Part shown: positions 1 to 9,523 of the stretch, piece after piece
Layout of the letters: each line of letters starts with the position of its first letter
How positions within the stretch are numbered: position 1 is the stretch's first letter
From: Vicia villosa
Taxonomy: Eukaryota; Streptophyta; Magnoliopsida; Fabales; Fabaceae
DNA: 64,000 bases
Direction: 5' to 3'
NCBI RefSeq assembly: GCF_029867415.1
Contig: NC_081183.1
Location: 64,926,336-64,990,335 of the forward strand
Position numbers and translations under genes: made by a program
The notes under the pieces: generated by a model
Seen by the model: only the letters and a program-made list of their open reading frames with translations
Told to the model about the DNA's origin: nothing
Databases searched by the model: none

Positions 1-264
1 TACGATAGCTTAAAAAAATAATATCGATAGCTTAACCAAATATAATGGCCAACTTAAATAACTTACCATAGCTTTTTGTGTACGATTGTCAACAAAAGCT
101 CCTGTTTTCTTTTTCCGAGTCCTCGCAACCAGCTCGGTCATAAGTGGTGGTCTATTTAATTCCTTAGTCTAAATAACAAAATAAACTATAATTAATAATA
201 TCAATTATTAATTGAAATTATAACTTTAAGAAGTGGTAATAATTATTACCAGACGTCGAACATG

Positions 265-1405
265 CTAAGCATTGCTTATACTTCCAACAGCATTAAGGCA
301 ACCACCCTTTTCAGATTCTCTCATCTTCTTTGCATTTTCAGATTTGGCCGCAAACTCATCACTATCCCAATATTTAAGAAGTTCCCGAAAGATTTCTTCT
401 CCTATCCAACTGGGACGCATGCCATGAAGTTCCCAACGCTTTCTAACACGTCGTAGCATGTCAGAAAGACGTCTTGCAGTTCTGCCATAATAATTTTTTT
501 TAATCTATCTCTCTTTCATTGGCTCCCACACACATTTTCCTTGCAATAAAAGTAGATAAAATAAAAGGTAGATAATTGTAGTGAAAAATTCATTTAAATA
601 ACAATAACAATAACAATAACTTAAGTATACCTGAAAATGCTTAAACCAATGTTCTCTATCATCGCCCTTAACATCTTTAAAAGTTTTTATAAGTTTTTTA
701 TAATTCTGCTGAATTATATAACTTATAACTTTGGCAGCAGTCCGACTCGACGCGAATCTAAACAACATTAATTGAATTAACATTAATTATAAAGTTATAA
801 AAAATGGAAACGTATACTTAAATAAAAATTGATAAATAAGAAACTTACGAGCTTCCTTCGGGCCTAATAAAAAATCTCCCGTCAATGATATGAATCTGAC
901 TCGGATCATCATCCCCTCGAAGATCGCTCCCATCCAACTCATCATTCGCAGTCTCATCCTCCGCCTGATCATCATCCTGTGGGGGCACATGTGGGGGATG
1001 TGGGGTGCGACCAGTCTGCTGGAAAGATGGTGGGGTGGGACCAGTCTGTGTGGGAGGTGGAAAACTAGATCCTCCAGTCTGCTGGAAAGATGAGGGACTA
1101 ATCTGTGTGGGAGGTGGAAAACCAAATCCTCAGGTCTGCCGGAAGGATGGGGGCACATGTGTCTGCTGGAAGGATGGGTAACCAGGTGGTGGTGGGGTAA
1201 TAAAAGACGGACTGTCATATGGATACAGAGAGGAGATTAGTGGCAGAAAACCCTGAGTACTGGCCATGGACATACGATTAACCTGACTCTGCGGGGGAGG
1301 ACACGTGGCCGACTGAGGTGACTGACATACTACTACTCGTGGGCGTCGGGGATTCTTCTTACCACTATCAGCTACACCCTTACCTTTATCAGGTCGGGGT
1401 GACAT
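265..1405 (-). pseudogene. TNPA-like protein (Transposase_24 family), interrupted, several exons
   Basis: This is the second CACTA gene. Its product is expected to bind subterminal repeats and help the TNP2 transposase. Exon 1 (1405 to 849) encodes a basic start (MSPRPDKGKG), a proline/glutamine-rich stretch with repeats of the type PPSFQQTG, and an acidic segment. It ends at a strong GTAAGT donor at 848-843 and has an in-frame stop at 1130-1132. Exon 2 (757 to 631) encodes the REHWFKHFQ segment, between a TTTAG acceptor and a CAG/GTATAC donor. The next exon carries the conserved core (LRRVRKRWELHGMRPSWIGE, then KYWDSDEFAAKSENAKKMRE), with a stop near 520 and another at 265-267. The gene continues past the window start. 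Assignment rests on the conserved core and on its position downstream of TNP2. Exon limits are predictions by eye. Confidence 0.78.
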
Positions 1406-1571
1406 TTTACTTATTTATAGAGATTACACAATTAATATAAATATATTCAACAAATGGTTCACTAAGTAAAATTATAAAAATATAATCTCAACAACTGGTT
1501 GTCATTAACACATTCAATACATAGTTCATTAAGTGAAATTATAAAAATACATTTTCAACAACACATATTCA

Positions 1572-4500
1572 TTATTCTAAATCTTCATGCTCGTCATCCA
1601 CATCATTCTCATCATTTGATGTGATATTATCCTCGGATGCAATATCTTCATGCTCTTCATCCAATATAAACGAATCAACTAGATGCCCCTCAACCGTTGT
1701 ATCAGACAAACTTGTAGTTTGTTCATCTGCAATCACATCATTAATTTGTTCCACTTCATCAACTTGGAAAGCAAGATCTTCTTCCACTAGATCGTCAGAT
1801 TCAATATGACCCATTGGTTTTGTTTTTATGACAACACACCACCCTCGTTTACGTGGCACAAATGAAGGATAAGGAACATAGTAAACTTGCCTAACAATAT
1901 GTGACATTATGAAAGGGTCATACTCTTTGTACCTCCGGTCCATTTGAATCTCAACAGTACCATATGTCCTATCTATTTTGTGCCTCTAGTTGGATCATAC
2001 CATTCAAAATAAAACAAGACAACTTTATTTTCCGAGTCCAAGTAAGTGTACACCAACTCGTAGATATGTTTGACAAAACCATAGAAGTCATCTTCACCAC
2101 CATCTGTAACTCCTTTCACAAAAACACCACTGTTTATGGTCTTTTTCCCTTCCGTCCATGTATGAGTGTGAAATTTATATCCATTCACGAAGTATGTGTG
2201 CCATTCATTTGCGCTTTGAATAGGGCCTTGAGACAAGTTTCTCAAATGGAGTATTTCGGGAGTCGGTGCAACAATGCTATACAATATCTCCTTAAGCCAT
2301 GCTGGAAATTGAGCATGGATGACACCAGATGTTGATTGTACACCGGTAGTATGAAAATAGGTGTTGTTGAATTCCCTAAAAAGAAACACATTATAAGTTT
2401 CAGAGTAATGAGTTTTATGATTGTAAAGAAAATTAAAAGTTAGGGGTATGTATACTTACTCAAGAAATGTTTTAACTTCAACGCAATTAATTAAGACATG
2501 AACATGGGCATATTGCATTTCTTGTTGGGTCAACCAATGCACACCCTTTTTTCCAGATGGACGGCCTGGAAGCCCGAATACCGATAAAGTGAATTGACTC
2601 CTTTCACTAACATTGATAGGATTTCGAATGATTCTTGGAGTTAACATCAAATGCTTGAAATAGTGACTGCAAAAATGTGATGTTTCTCGATGCAAGTAAT
2701 GTGCACATATCGATCCTTCAACTCTAGCCTTATTTTTCACTAATCGTTTTGAATCACCCATGAACCTTTCAAACGGATACATCCACCTATATTGAACAGG
2801 TCCTCCAAGATAAGCTTCATAGGCAAGATGCACAGGTAGATGTTCCATGGAGTCAAAAAAAACCAGGCGGAAATACTTGTTCCAACTTGCATAGAATGAC
2901 TGGAATATTTCGATCCAACTTAATGATGTCATCTACTTTTAAAGCTGAAGCACAAATATCTCTGAAAAATTGACTAACTTCAGTCAGTGGATTAAGCACA
3001 TGTTTAGGTAGAGAACCAAACGCAATTGGTAGCAATTGTTCCATAAAAACATGGCAATCATGACTTTTCATACCATGCAACTTCCTAGTGTTAGCGTCAG
3101 CACACCTTGCTAAATTTGAAGAATAGCCGTCAGGCATTCTCAATTCTTTTAACCACCGACAAACCGCTTTACCTTCTTGGGAGGTCAGACTGAAACAAGC
3201 CTTCGGTTTCAATAATTTTCCATTTGGTTGAGGCTCCAACTCCAACTCTTTTCGATTGCACCATTTTTCCATGTCATGTCTAGCCTTCTCATTATCTTTC
3301 ATCTTGTCTTTAACATCCATCACAGTGTTAAATACATTATCAAAAAAATTCGTCTCAATATGCATAATATCTAGATTATGGCGCAACAAATTATCTTTCC
3401 AATATGGAAGGTCCCAAAATATACTTCTTTTTGTCCAATTGTGATCGACCCCATATCCTTCAATTCTACATGCCTTTCCAGTATCTGTAATTTTTGGTAG
3501 CCCACAAACTTGGTCCCATACAACACCTGGTGACAATCAGGGCGGAGGCATATCTGTTACCTATTTGTCTTGTATGAAATTTGTCTTGTTCTTTCTATAC
3601 GGATGATTTTTTGGTAGAAATCTGCGGTGACAGTCAAACCATGAGCTTTTCCCCCCTTTATCCAACGTAAACGCCTTGGTGGAACTCATACAATGCAGAC
3701 AACCCATTCTGCCATGTGTACCCCAACCAGACAACATGCCATATGCTGGAAAGTCGTTGATGGTCCACATCAAGGCAGCTAGCATAGTAAATTTTTTTTA
3801 CGTGATATATCATAAGTCCATTCTCCACCAATCCACAACCTCTTCAAATCATCAATTAAAGGTTGTAAATACATATCAATTTCGGCTTTTGGACTCGAAG
3901 GTCCTGGAATGACGCACGTCAAAAACATGTATGGTTTTGTCATGCACATATTGGGAGGGAGGTTGTAAGGGGTTACAATAACTGGCCAACAAGAATACGC
4001 ACTTCCCGACGCTTGAACATAAGGAGCAAAACCAACTGGGCATAATCCAAGCCTGACATTTCTAGGATCTGCGGCAAAATCAGGATGTATTCGATCAAAG
4101 TGTTTCCATGCCTCGCCATCAGATGGATGCCGCATAGTGCCTGGACTTGTTTTATTTGTATGATGCCATGTCATTTGACTTGAACTGGCATTGAAGCAAA
4201 CATTCTTTTTAACCTTGGAATTATCGGGAGATAAAACATGGACTTTACTGCTACACGGTCTTGATTAGTGTTAATGGCTCTACTGCGAACTTTATATCTT
4301 GGACTCATACAAAATTTACATTCCTCCAACAATCCATCTTTAGTACCAAACTCATTGTCATAAAACAACATACAACCATTAATGCAACAATCAATCTTTC
4401 TTACTCTTAAGCCCAACTTCGACACCAACTTCTTTGCTTCATAAAATGTTGTAGGTAAGTTGTCTTTCATTGCAGTTGAGTCCAACATCATTTTTACAAA

Positions 4501-5127
4501 GAATTCCAAACACTGATCAGGAACATTCCAATTTGACTTGGCGGCCAATAATCTCACACACATTGATAACTTTGTGTCAGACGAACTATCATATAACGGT
4601 GTATTCATCTCATTCAACAATTGATAAAATCTCTGCGCTTCCTCGTTCGGCATCTCTTCCCCATCAAAATCTTCAGGTTGATCATAGGTCACGTTCACAC
4701 CAAAAGCACCCTCAACCATGTCACCGATCTGATTAAAGTTTTCCTCATATTCAATAGGCGGTCTTTCCTCATATTCCATTGGCGGACAACTACTTGAAGC
4801 ATGCGTACTGCTAGTCTATGGTACGTTACTCGGTAATTTTTCACCATTAAACGTCCAAACCCAATAATTTTCCATGAAACCCCTTCTATACAAATGCCTG
4901 ACCACTTCCTCTGGGTCAATAATTATAGGTCTACATTCACATTTAAGACAGGGACACCTAACTCCTCCTTTGCTTCGACAACATTCTTGAGCAAACGCCC
5001 ACGTGATAAACCCGTTAACTCCTTCTATAAAATTGAGTTTAAGTGCACGTCTTCCTGGTTCCACTCTATTGTACATCCAACTACGATAATACATATAATA
5101 TTCCATACTGCACATACATCCAATCAT
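1572..5127 (-). pseudogene. TNP2-like CACTA transposase, frameshifted
   Basis: This is the catalytic transposase gene of the CACTA element. In coding order it shows an N-terminal transposase-associated zinc-binding-like domain (5127-4816, with CPCLKCECRP), the tnp2 core (4779-4171, 4174-3779 and 3785-3561, with WTINDFPAYGMLSGWGTHGR), DUF4218 (3536-2853 and 2932-2456, with ELRMPDGYSSNLARCAD and SMEHLPVHLAYEA) and a DUF4216-like part (2389-1973), then an acidic tail to 1572. A clean intron lies at 2459-2376 (GTAAGT donor, TTTTTAG acceptor). Breaks are a frameshift near 4175, a frameshift in an A run near 3790-3797, two in-frame stops at 3537-3563, and a frameshift in a T run near 2857-2864. With both homopolymer shifts and several stops, a functional product is unlikely. 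Family assignment is firm from motif order. Confidence 0.9.
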
Positions 5128-5194
5128 TCTCTTTTTAGTAACAATAATTAATCATTTACCTATATCAACTATAAGTAAATAATTTTCTACAATA

Positions 5195-5310
5195 TAATTT
5201 TCTAACAATATATACATTCTAACAATATATACATTCTATAACATTCTAACAATATTATATACATTCTAACATTCTAACAATATATACATTCTAACAATAA
5301 TACATATTAT
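5195..5310. repeat. Short degenerate tandem repeat, core ATTCTAACAATATATAC
   Basis: The core ATTCTAACAATATATAC recurs about five times with small indels. It is low-complexity DNA in the CACTA leader. Confidence 0.7.
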
Positions 5311-5588
5311 ATATAATATTTTCGTTTTTATTAAATCTATAATTATAACATTCTAAAAATTATAACATCTAAATATTCTATAATTATAATAACATCCTAA
5401 TATTCTGTTTTTATATATATACATTCTAAAAATTATAACATAAAATCTGTTTTTATTAAATCTATATATGTTTCTAATTAGATAATTAAATTAACTAATA
5501 ATCACATATAAAAATCTAAATTATATATCAAATTAATCTATAACATATAATCACATCAAAAAATAAATTATATATCAAATTAATCTAT

Positions 5589-5591
<3 letters not shown>

Positions 5592-5642
<51 letters not shown>
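5592..5642. repeat. (TA)n microsatellite, about 25 units
   Basis: Uninterrupted alternating TA of about 51 bases. It is flanked by a short direct duplication (CTATAACATATA on the left, AATCACATCAAAAAAT on both sides), so the TA run seems to have grown between two copies of an older duplication. Confidence 0.95.
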
Positions 5643-5644
<2 letters not shown>

Positions 5645-5992
5645 CACATCAAAAAATCTGAAAAATTAGATAAATAAAATTGAAAAAAAAACCTCAATGA
5701 ACTTGAACAATATTTAGTGAGCTCTTATAGTTGAATCAATATCAGAAATTCTTCACCTACACATATATTAAATCAAAATCAAATTCTTAGCAAAAAATTA
5801 AAAAAAAATTAATAAGAACAAGTGAAGATCTATTGCATACCTGGAAATGGGGGATTGTATGAAAAATTTGAGACTTGAAAAATGGTGGGTTGAAGAGGGA
5901 CGAGAGGAAGAGGGTTTAGGGAAAGAAATAAGAAATACTGAAATGGGGGTTCTGGGAAGAGGAGAGGAACGCGAATGGGTATATCACATTTG

Positions 5993-6390
5993 GTGACGTG
6001 ATTTTCACGTGTCTAGGTAGCGACATGAAAATCACGCCGCAACATCCTAACAGACATAAATGTGTCAGTCAACTGCACACATGACTGCAGACATAAATGG
6101 GCGTGATATACTAAAACATTTGCGACGTGATATAAACGCCGCAACAAAAAAAAATGAAAATTTGAAATTCCCCCCTTTGAAGCGTCAGTCTACTTTACCT
6201 ATTTTGCATTTATTTTATTTTATTTAGTGGTTGCGACGTGATTTTCACTTCGCAAATATTTTTTTAAAATAATATTTCAGACACCCCATGTGCCAACGTT
6301 GATTTTAGTTTTTTAATATTAAAAACTTATAGTGACGTGATTATTACGTCGCAACTCACTTTTTTGAGCCACGTGATAATCACGTTGCAA
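5993..6390. repeat. CACTA subterminal palindromic repeats, six copies
   Basis: Six related motifs of about 23 bp lie at 5993-6011 (shorter), 6020-6042, 6122-6144, 6233-6255, 6332-6354 and 6368-6390. The consensus is GCGACGTGAT-N2-TCACGTCGCAA, so each copy is itself a near-palindrome. Clusters of short repeats just inside the terminus are typical of CACTA elements, where they serve as TNPA binding sites. That role is inferred here from position. Confidence 0.85.
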
Positions 6391-6408
6391 AATCAGGTGG
6401 CTATATCA

Positions 6409-6424
6409 CACTTTTCTTGTAGTG
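6409..6424 (-). repeat. CACTA terminal inverted repeat (5' end of element)
   Basis: On the minus strand it reads CACTACAAGAAAAGTG, matching the conserved CACTACAAGAAAA start of plant CACTA elements. The bases just outside are TTC (6425-6427). Confidence 0.93.
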
Positions 6425-7054
6425 TTCTATAAAAAATTATTAATTAATAAACGAATAAGGAGTGATGGTTTTACCTCATAAACATATATAAATAATTGCA
6501 TTTAAATTATTTATTTAGTAATTTTGAATGTTTCAAGAAAAAAATAAGACTTTGATACCATATTTGAAAACATAAATTTATATAATTATATTTTAATAAA
6601 TAAAAGTTTTTAATAAAATATATTTTTTTATTAACCTCTTTATAAGCAAAGATAATTTTTAAAAAAAAATCTAAATAGAGAAAGTCATACTTATAGTTTT
6701 ATATTGTAAATTTCTTCCAAATTAATTTTAAATCATTTTTATTGAATAATTATATTAAATTATAATCTTATAAATTTTTACAAAATTTTCCTTCAAAATT
6801 TCATTCTCTCAATTATTCATTAGTATAAATTAATTAAAATATAATAATAAATCTCACTAAATTCATCCCACATTCTAAATAATTAATTGATTAAAAATAT
6901 AATAACAAATAATAAACACTTCTAACTTCATCTCACTATCTCTATCCAAAATCTCCTTCTCTTCCAATTATTCATTAATAATTAAATTTACAAAATTAAA
7001 TAATATTAAAGGTTTGTATTAAGGGATAAGATTAAATTGTTAAAAAATTAATGT

Positions 7055-7225
7055 ATTTCAAAGTCCATCCTCCACCAGTGGAAGTTCTGTGCAAATTAGA
7101 CCAAAACACTACTGCAATTATTTTAAGAATAATTTCCACCAGTGAAAGTTCAGTGCAAATCAAACCAAAATACTACTACAGATATTATAAGAGCAACTTC
7201 TACCAGTGGAAATTTAGTGCGAAAT
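7055..7225. repeat. Tandem repeat, about three copies of a 60-70 bp unit
   Basis: The motif CCACCAGTGGAAGTTCTGTG recurs with variants at about 7071, 7136 and 7200, each followed by a similar CAAAxTxxACCAAAA segment. An open plus-strand frame across it is only a by-product of the repeat. Confidence 0.75.
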
Positions 7226-7227
7226 CA

Positions 7228-7335
7228 GTATGATTTACTGTGCTGCCACCCAAGTTATTAAATCTTGCACCCTCCATTTTGACTAAATTAGTATGGTTTG
7301 CTGTGTTGCCGCCCAAGTTATTAAACTTTGCCGCC
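7228..7335. repeat. Direct repeat, two copies of about 50 bp
   Basis: Two copies start GTATGATTTACTGTGCTGCC (about 7228) and GTATGGTTTGCTGTGTTGCC (about 7291). Each is followed by ACCCAAGTTATTAAA or GCCCAAGTTATTAAA. Confidence 0.8.
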
Positions 7336-7395
7336 CATCATTTATTTCTTTCCTATACCTTGTTATTCACTAATTTTACCCTATAAATAATCGGC

Positions 7396-8283
7396 TTATT
7401 TCTCATGAAATAATATACTAGACAATTCATCTTCTTCTTCTTCTGACTCTGACTGGTCAGATCCTTCTTCTTCTGCCTGAAAAGCGTTAGCACAGTTTTT
7501 ATTTTTAGATTTTAAATCAATAGAATTACCTTTCTTCTGAGGCTCGTTTGCATCTAGCTCAATCTCATGACTCCTCAGTGCACTTATAAGCTCCTCAAGA
7601 GATACTTCATTCAAGTTCTTTGCAATCTTGAATGCTGTAACCATTGGTCCCCATCTTCTGGGAAGACTTCTGATTATCTTCTTAACATGATCAGTTTTTG
7701 TGTATCCCTTGTCAAGAACTCTTAATCCAGAAGTTAGAGTCTGGAATCTGGAGAACATTGCTTCAATGTTTTCATCATCTTCCATTCTGAAAGCTTCATA
7801 CTTCTGGATTAGAGCTAGAGCTTTTGTTTCATTGACTTGCGCATTTCCTTCATGAGTCATCTTCAGAGATTCAAAGATGTCATGAGCAGTTTCTCAGTTT
7901 GTGATCTTCTCATACTCAGCATGTGAAATGACATTTAACAATATAGTTCTTGCTTTGTGGTGATTTTTGTACTCTTTCTTTTGATCATCACTCATATCAT
8001 GTCTAGTGAGTTTGACTCCTTGAGTAGATACTGGATGTTTGTAACCATCCAACACTAGATCCCATAAATCACCATCTTGGCATAGAAAGTAACTTTCAAG
8101 TCTACCTTTCCAATATTCAAAGTTCTCACCATCAAAGACTGGTGGTCTATTGAACCCATTGAAACTATTACTTCCATTGTTACCATTGTTGATCTGCTCA
8201 GTAGGAGTTGGTGTTGGAGTAGAATTTGTCATAACGTGTTTTTCTTCCTGAATCTTTTCTCTAACACGATTAAGTGTTTGCAC
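7396..8283 (-). pseudogene. Ty1/copia gag (UBN2-type) fragment with in-frame stop
   Basis: This is the capsid region of a Ty1/copia retrotransposon. The N-terminal part contains NRPPVFDGENFEYWKGRLES, the DUF4219-type start of plant copia gag. After one in-frame TGA at 7894-7896 the same frame continues through YEAFRMEDDENIEAMFSRFQ and KIIRSLPRRWGPMVTAFKIA, which is the UBN2 domain, into an acidic glutamate-rich tail. Frame is kept throughout, so a single nonsense change separates the halves. Gag breaks off near 7400 before the zinc knuckle, and no protease, integrase or RT follows. The primer site and LTR lie directly upstream (8295 onward), so this is the 5' end of a truncated element. Confidence 0.88.
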
Positions 8284-8294
8284 CTAGAACCGAC

Positions 8295-8306
8295 GCTCTG
8301 ATGCCA
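8295..8306 (-). other. Primer binding site of the copia fragment (tRNA-iMet type)
   Basis: On the minus strand TGGCATCAGAGC follows the LTR end after 2 bases. It differs by one base from TGGTATCAGAGC, the complement of the plant initiator tRNA-Met 3' end. Confidence 0.8.
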
Positions 8307-8308
8307 AT

Positions 8309-8822
8309 TGAAGGAGTGAAAAACACTTAGAAAGGGGGGATTGAATAAGGGTTGTTTCTAAAAAAGGCAGATAAAAAAATAATCACACAGTTATTTTTAT
8401 CCTGGTTCGTTGTTAACTAAACTACTCCAGTCCACCCCTGACAGAGTGATTTACCACAACTGAGGATTTAATCCACTAGACAACTTAGACAACTTCTAAG
8501 TCTTCTAGAGTATACAAATCACAACTTGATCACTCTAGGAAAATCCTTTTACCAAAGATGTAAACAATATTACAAGAGTTTAATGTGCTTCTTAATAAGC
8601 AATAATCACCAAGTGATTTTTCTCTCAAGATTAAGTTCTAACACTCACTAAGATATTAAAATGTTGTGAGGTTGAAGATGAAGTTCTTTTCTCTTTTTTG
8701 TGTGATAGCGTTTTGGCAGCGTAAGGTTACTTCAAGCAAGAGTTGTTAGTTGCTTCAGCATCAGAACTTCTCTTATATAGGCAGTGAGAAAAATGACCGT
8801 TGAGTAGCATTTAATGCTTTGC
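8309..8822 (-). repeat. Copia 5' LTR, truncated in U3
   Basis: The LTR ends with CA on the minus strand at 8309-8310, next to the primer site. A TATA-like box CTATATAAG lies at 8780-8772. Only about 40 bases remain upstream of it, so most of U3 is missing where the sequence changes to the Athila fragment near 8822. No matching 3' LTR is in the window. Confidence 0.72.
8772..8780 (-). promoter_or_regulatory. TATA-like box in the copia LTR
   Basis: CTATATAAG on the minus strand, inside the LTR and upstream of the gag frame. This is the expected place for the element's promoter. Confidence 0.6.
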
Positions 8823-9523
8823 GTGAACAGGACTAACCCATTTACTATCGGATATTGGATATATTATTCCGGCTTTTAGCAATTTTTGGATTTCCTTTTT
8901 AACCACATCGCTCATAATAGGATTTATTCGCCTTTGATGTTCTCTAGAGGTTTTACAATCGTCCTCGAGCATAATGCGGCGCATACAGAGGGAAGGACTT
9001 ATTCCTTTCAAATCTGATATGTTATATCCTAAAGCGGTCGGGTATTTTCTTAGGACAATAAGTAATTTTTCAGTCTCGGTTCATCCTAAATCGGTGTTAA
9101 CTATAACTGGTCGGTTTTGTTCTTCGTCTAGGAATTCATACCTAAGATCGGTAGGTAGTGTTTTTAGTTCTATAGCAGGTTTCTTAGGTCCAGGTATAGG
9201 ATCAGGAGTTAATGCCAAACATTCACTCAGGTGGTCATCTTGATATTCCCCACGCCAGTTGTCATCTTCAAAGATCGGCGGTATAGGAATTTTTAGGATC
9301 TCGGTTTCCTTATTTGGTTCGGATTTTATTTCATTAACACACTCGTCGATTATGTCGGCAGAGCAGCATGTGTCAATTATAGAAGGTGCTTTTAGGAATT
9401 AGGAAAGAATAAATTCTATTTTCTCTTCTCCTACTTCGAAAGTAAGCTTTCCTCGCTTGATGTCTATAATTGCACAAGCGGTTGCTAAGAATGGTCTTCC
9501 TAATATGATTGGGATGTTAGAAT
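8823..9523 (-). pseudogene. Athila protease C-terminus and RT N-terminus
   Basis: This is the continuation of the Athila gag-pol frame on the far side of the inserted array. It begins inside the protease (IPIILGRPFLATACAIIDI), passes an acidic linker (DDNWRGEYQDDHLSECLALT) and enters RT (HQRRINPIMSDVVKKEIQKL, ending SDSKWVSPVH). In-frame stops lie at 9399-9401 and 9081-9083. The frame is otherwise kept over 700 bases. RT breaks off at about 8823 where the copia LTR fragment starts, so the polymerase catalytic motifs are missing. The product cannot be functional. Confidence 0.87.
9519..9523. other. Target site duplication, left copy (AGAAT)
   Basis: AGAAT directly precedes the TG of the first array LTR and is repeated at 27765-27769 directly after the CA of the last LTR. 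A 5 bp duplication is standard for LTR retrotransposon integration. Confidence 0.93.

Larger units (their letters stand above)
5150..5992 (-). other. AT-rich 5' region of the CACTA element, no gene
   Basis: This stretch between the transposase start and the subterminal repeats is very AT-rich and has no convincing reading frame. It contains a tandem repeat (5195-5310), a TA microsatellite (5592-5642) and a purine-rich stretch (about 5870-5965) that could be the transcribed leader when read on the minus strand. Confidence 0.6.
1..6424 (-). mobile_element. CACTA (En/Spm) DNA transposon, 3' end outside window
   Basis: The right end at 6409-6424 reads CACTACAAGAAAAGTG on the minus strand, the standard plant CACTA terminal inverted repeat. 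Inside it, on the minus strand, come palindromic subterminal repeats, an AT-rich leader, a TNP2-type transposase with DUF4218 and DUF4216-like parts, and a TNPA-like (Transposase_24) gene. This is the usual CACTA gene order. The other terminus lies beyond position 1, so neither the 3 bp target duplication nor the full length can be checked. Both genes are broken, so the copy is probably not autonomous. Confidence 0.93.
6425..7395. other. AT-rich intergenic DNA between CACTA and copia fragments
   Basis: No gene or recognisable element core is visible. About 6425-7040 is very AT-rich. The right third holds two separate short tandem repeats, listed on their own. It may be an old, decayed element. 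Confidence 0.5.

Noticed and set aside
787..1218. Histidine- and proline-rich minus-strand frame overlapping the TNPA-like exon
   Set aside because: It is the shifted reading of the proline-rich exon 1. The alternative frame ends in a good GTAAGT donor and fits the family.
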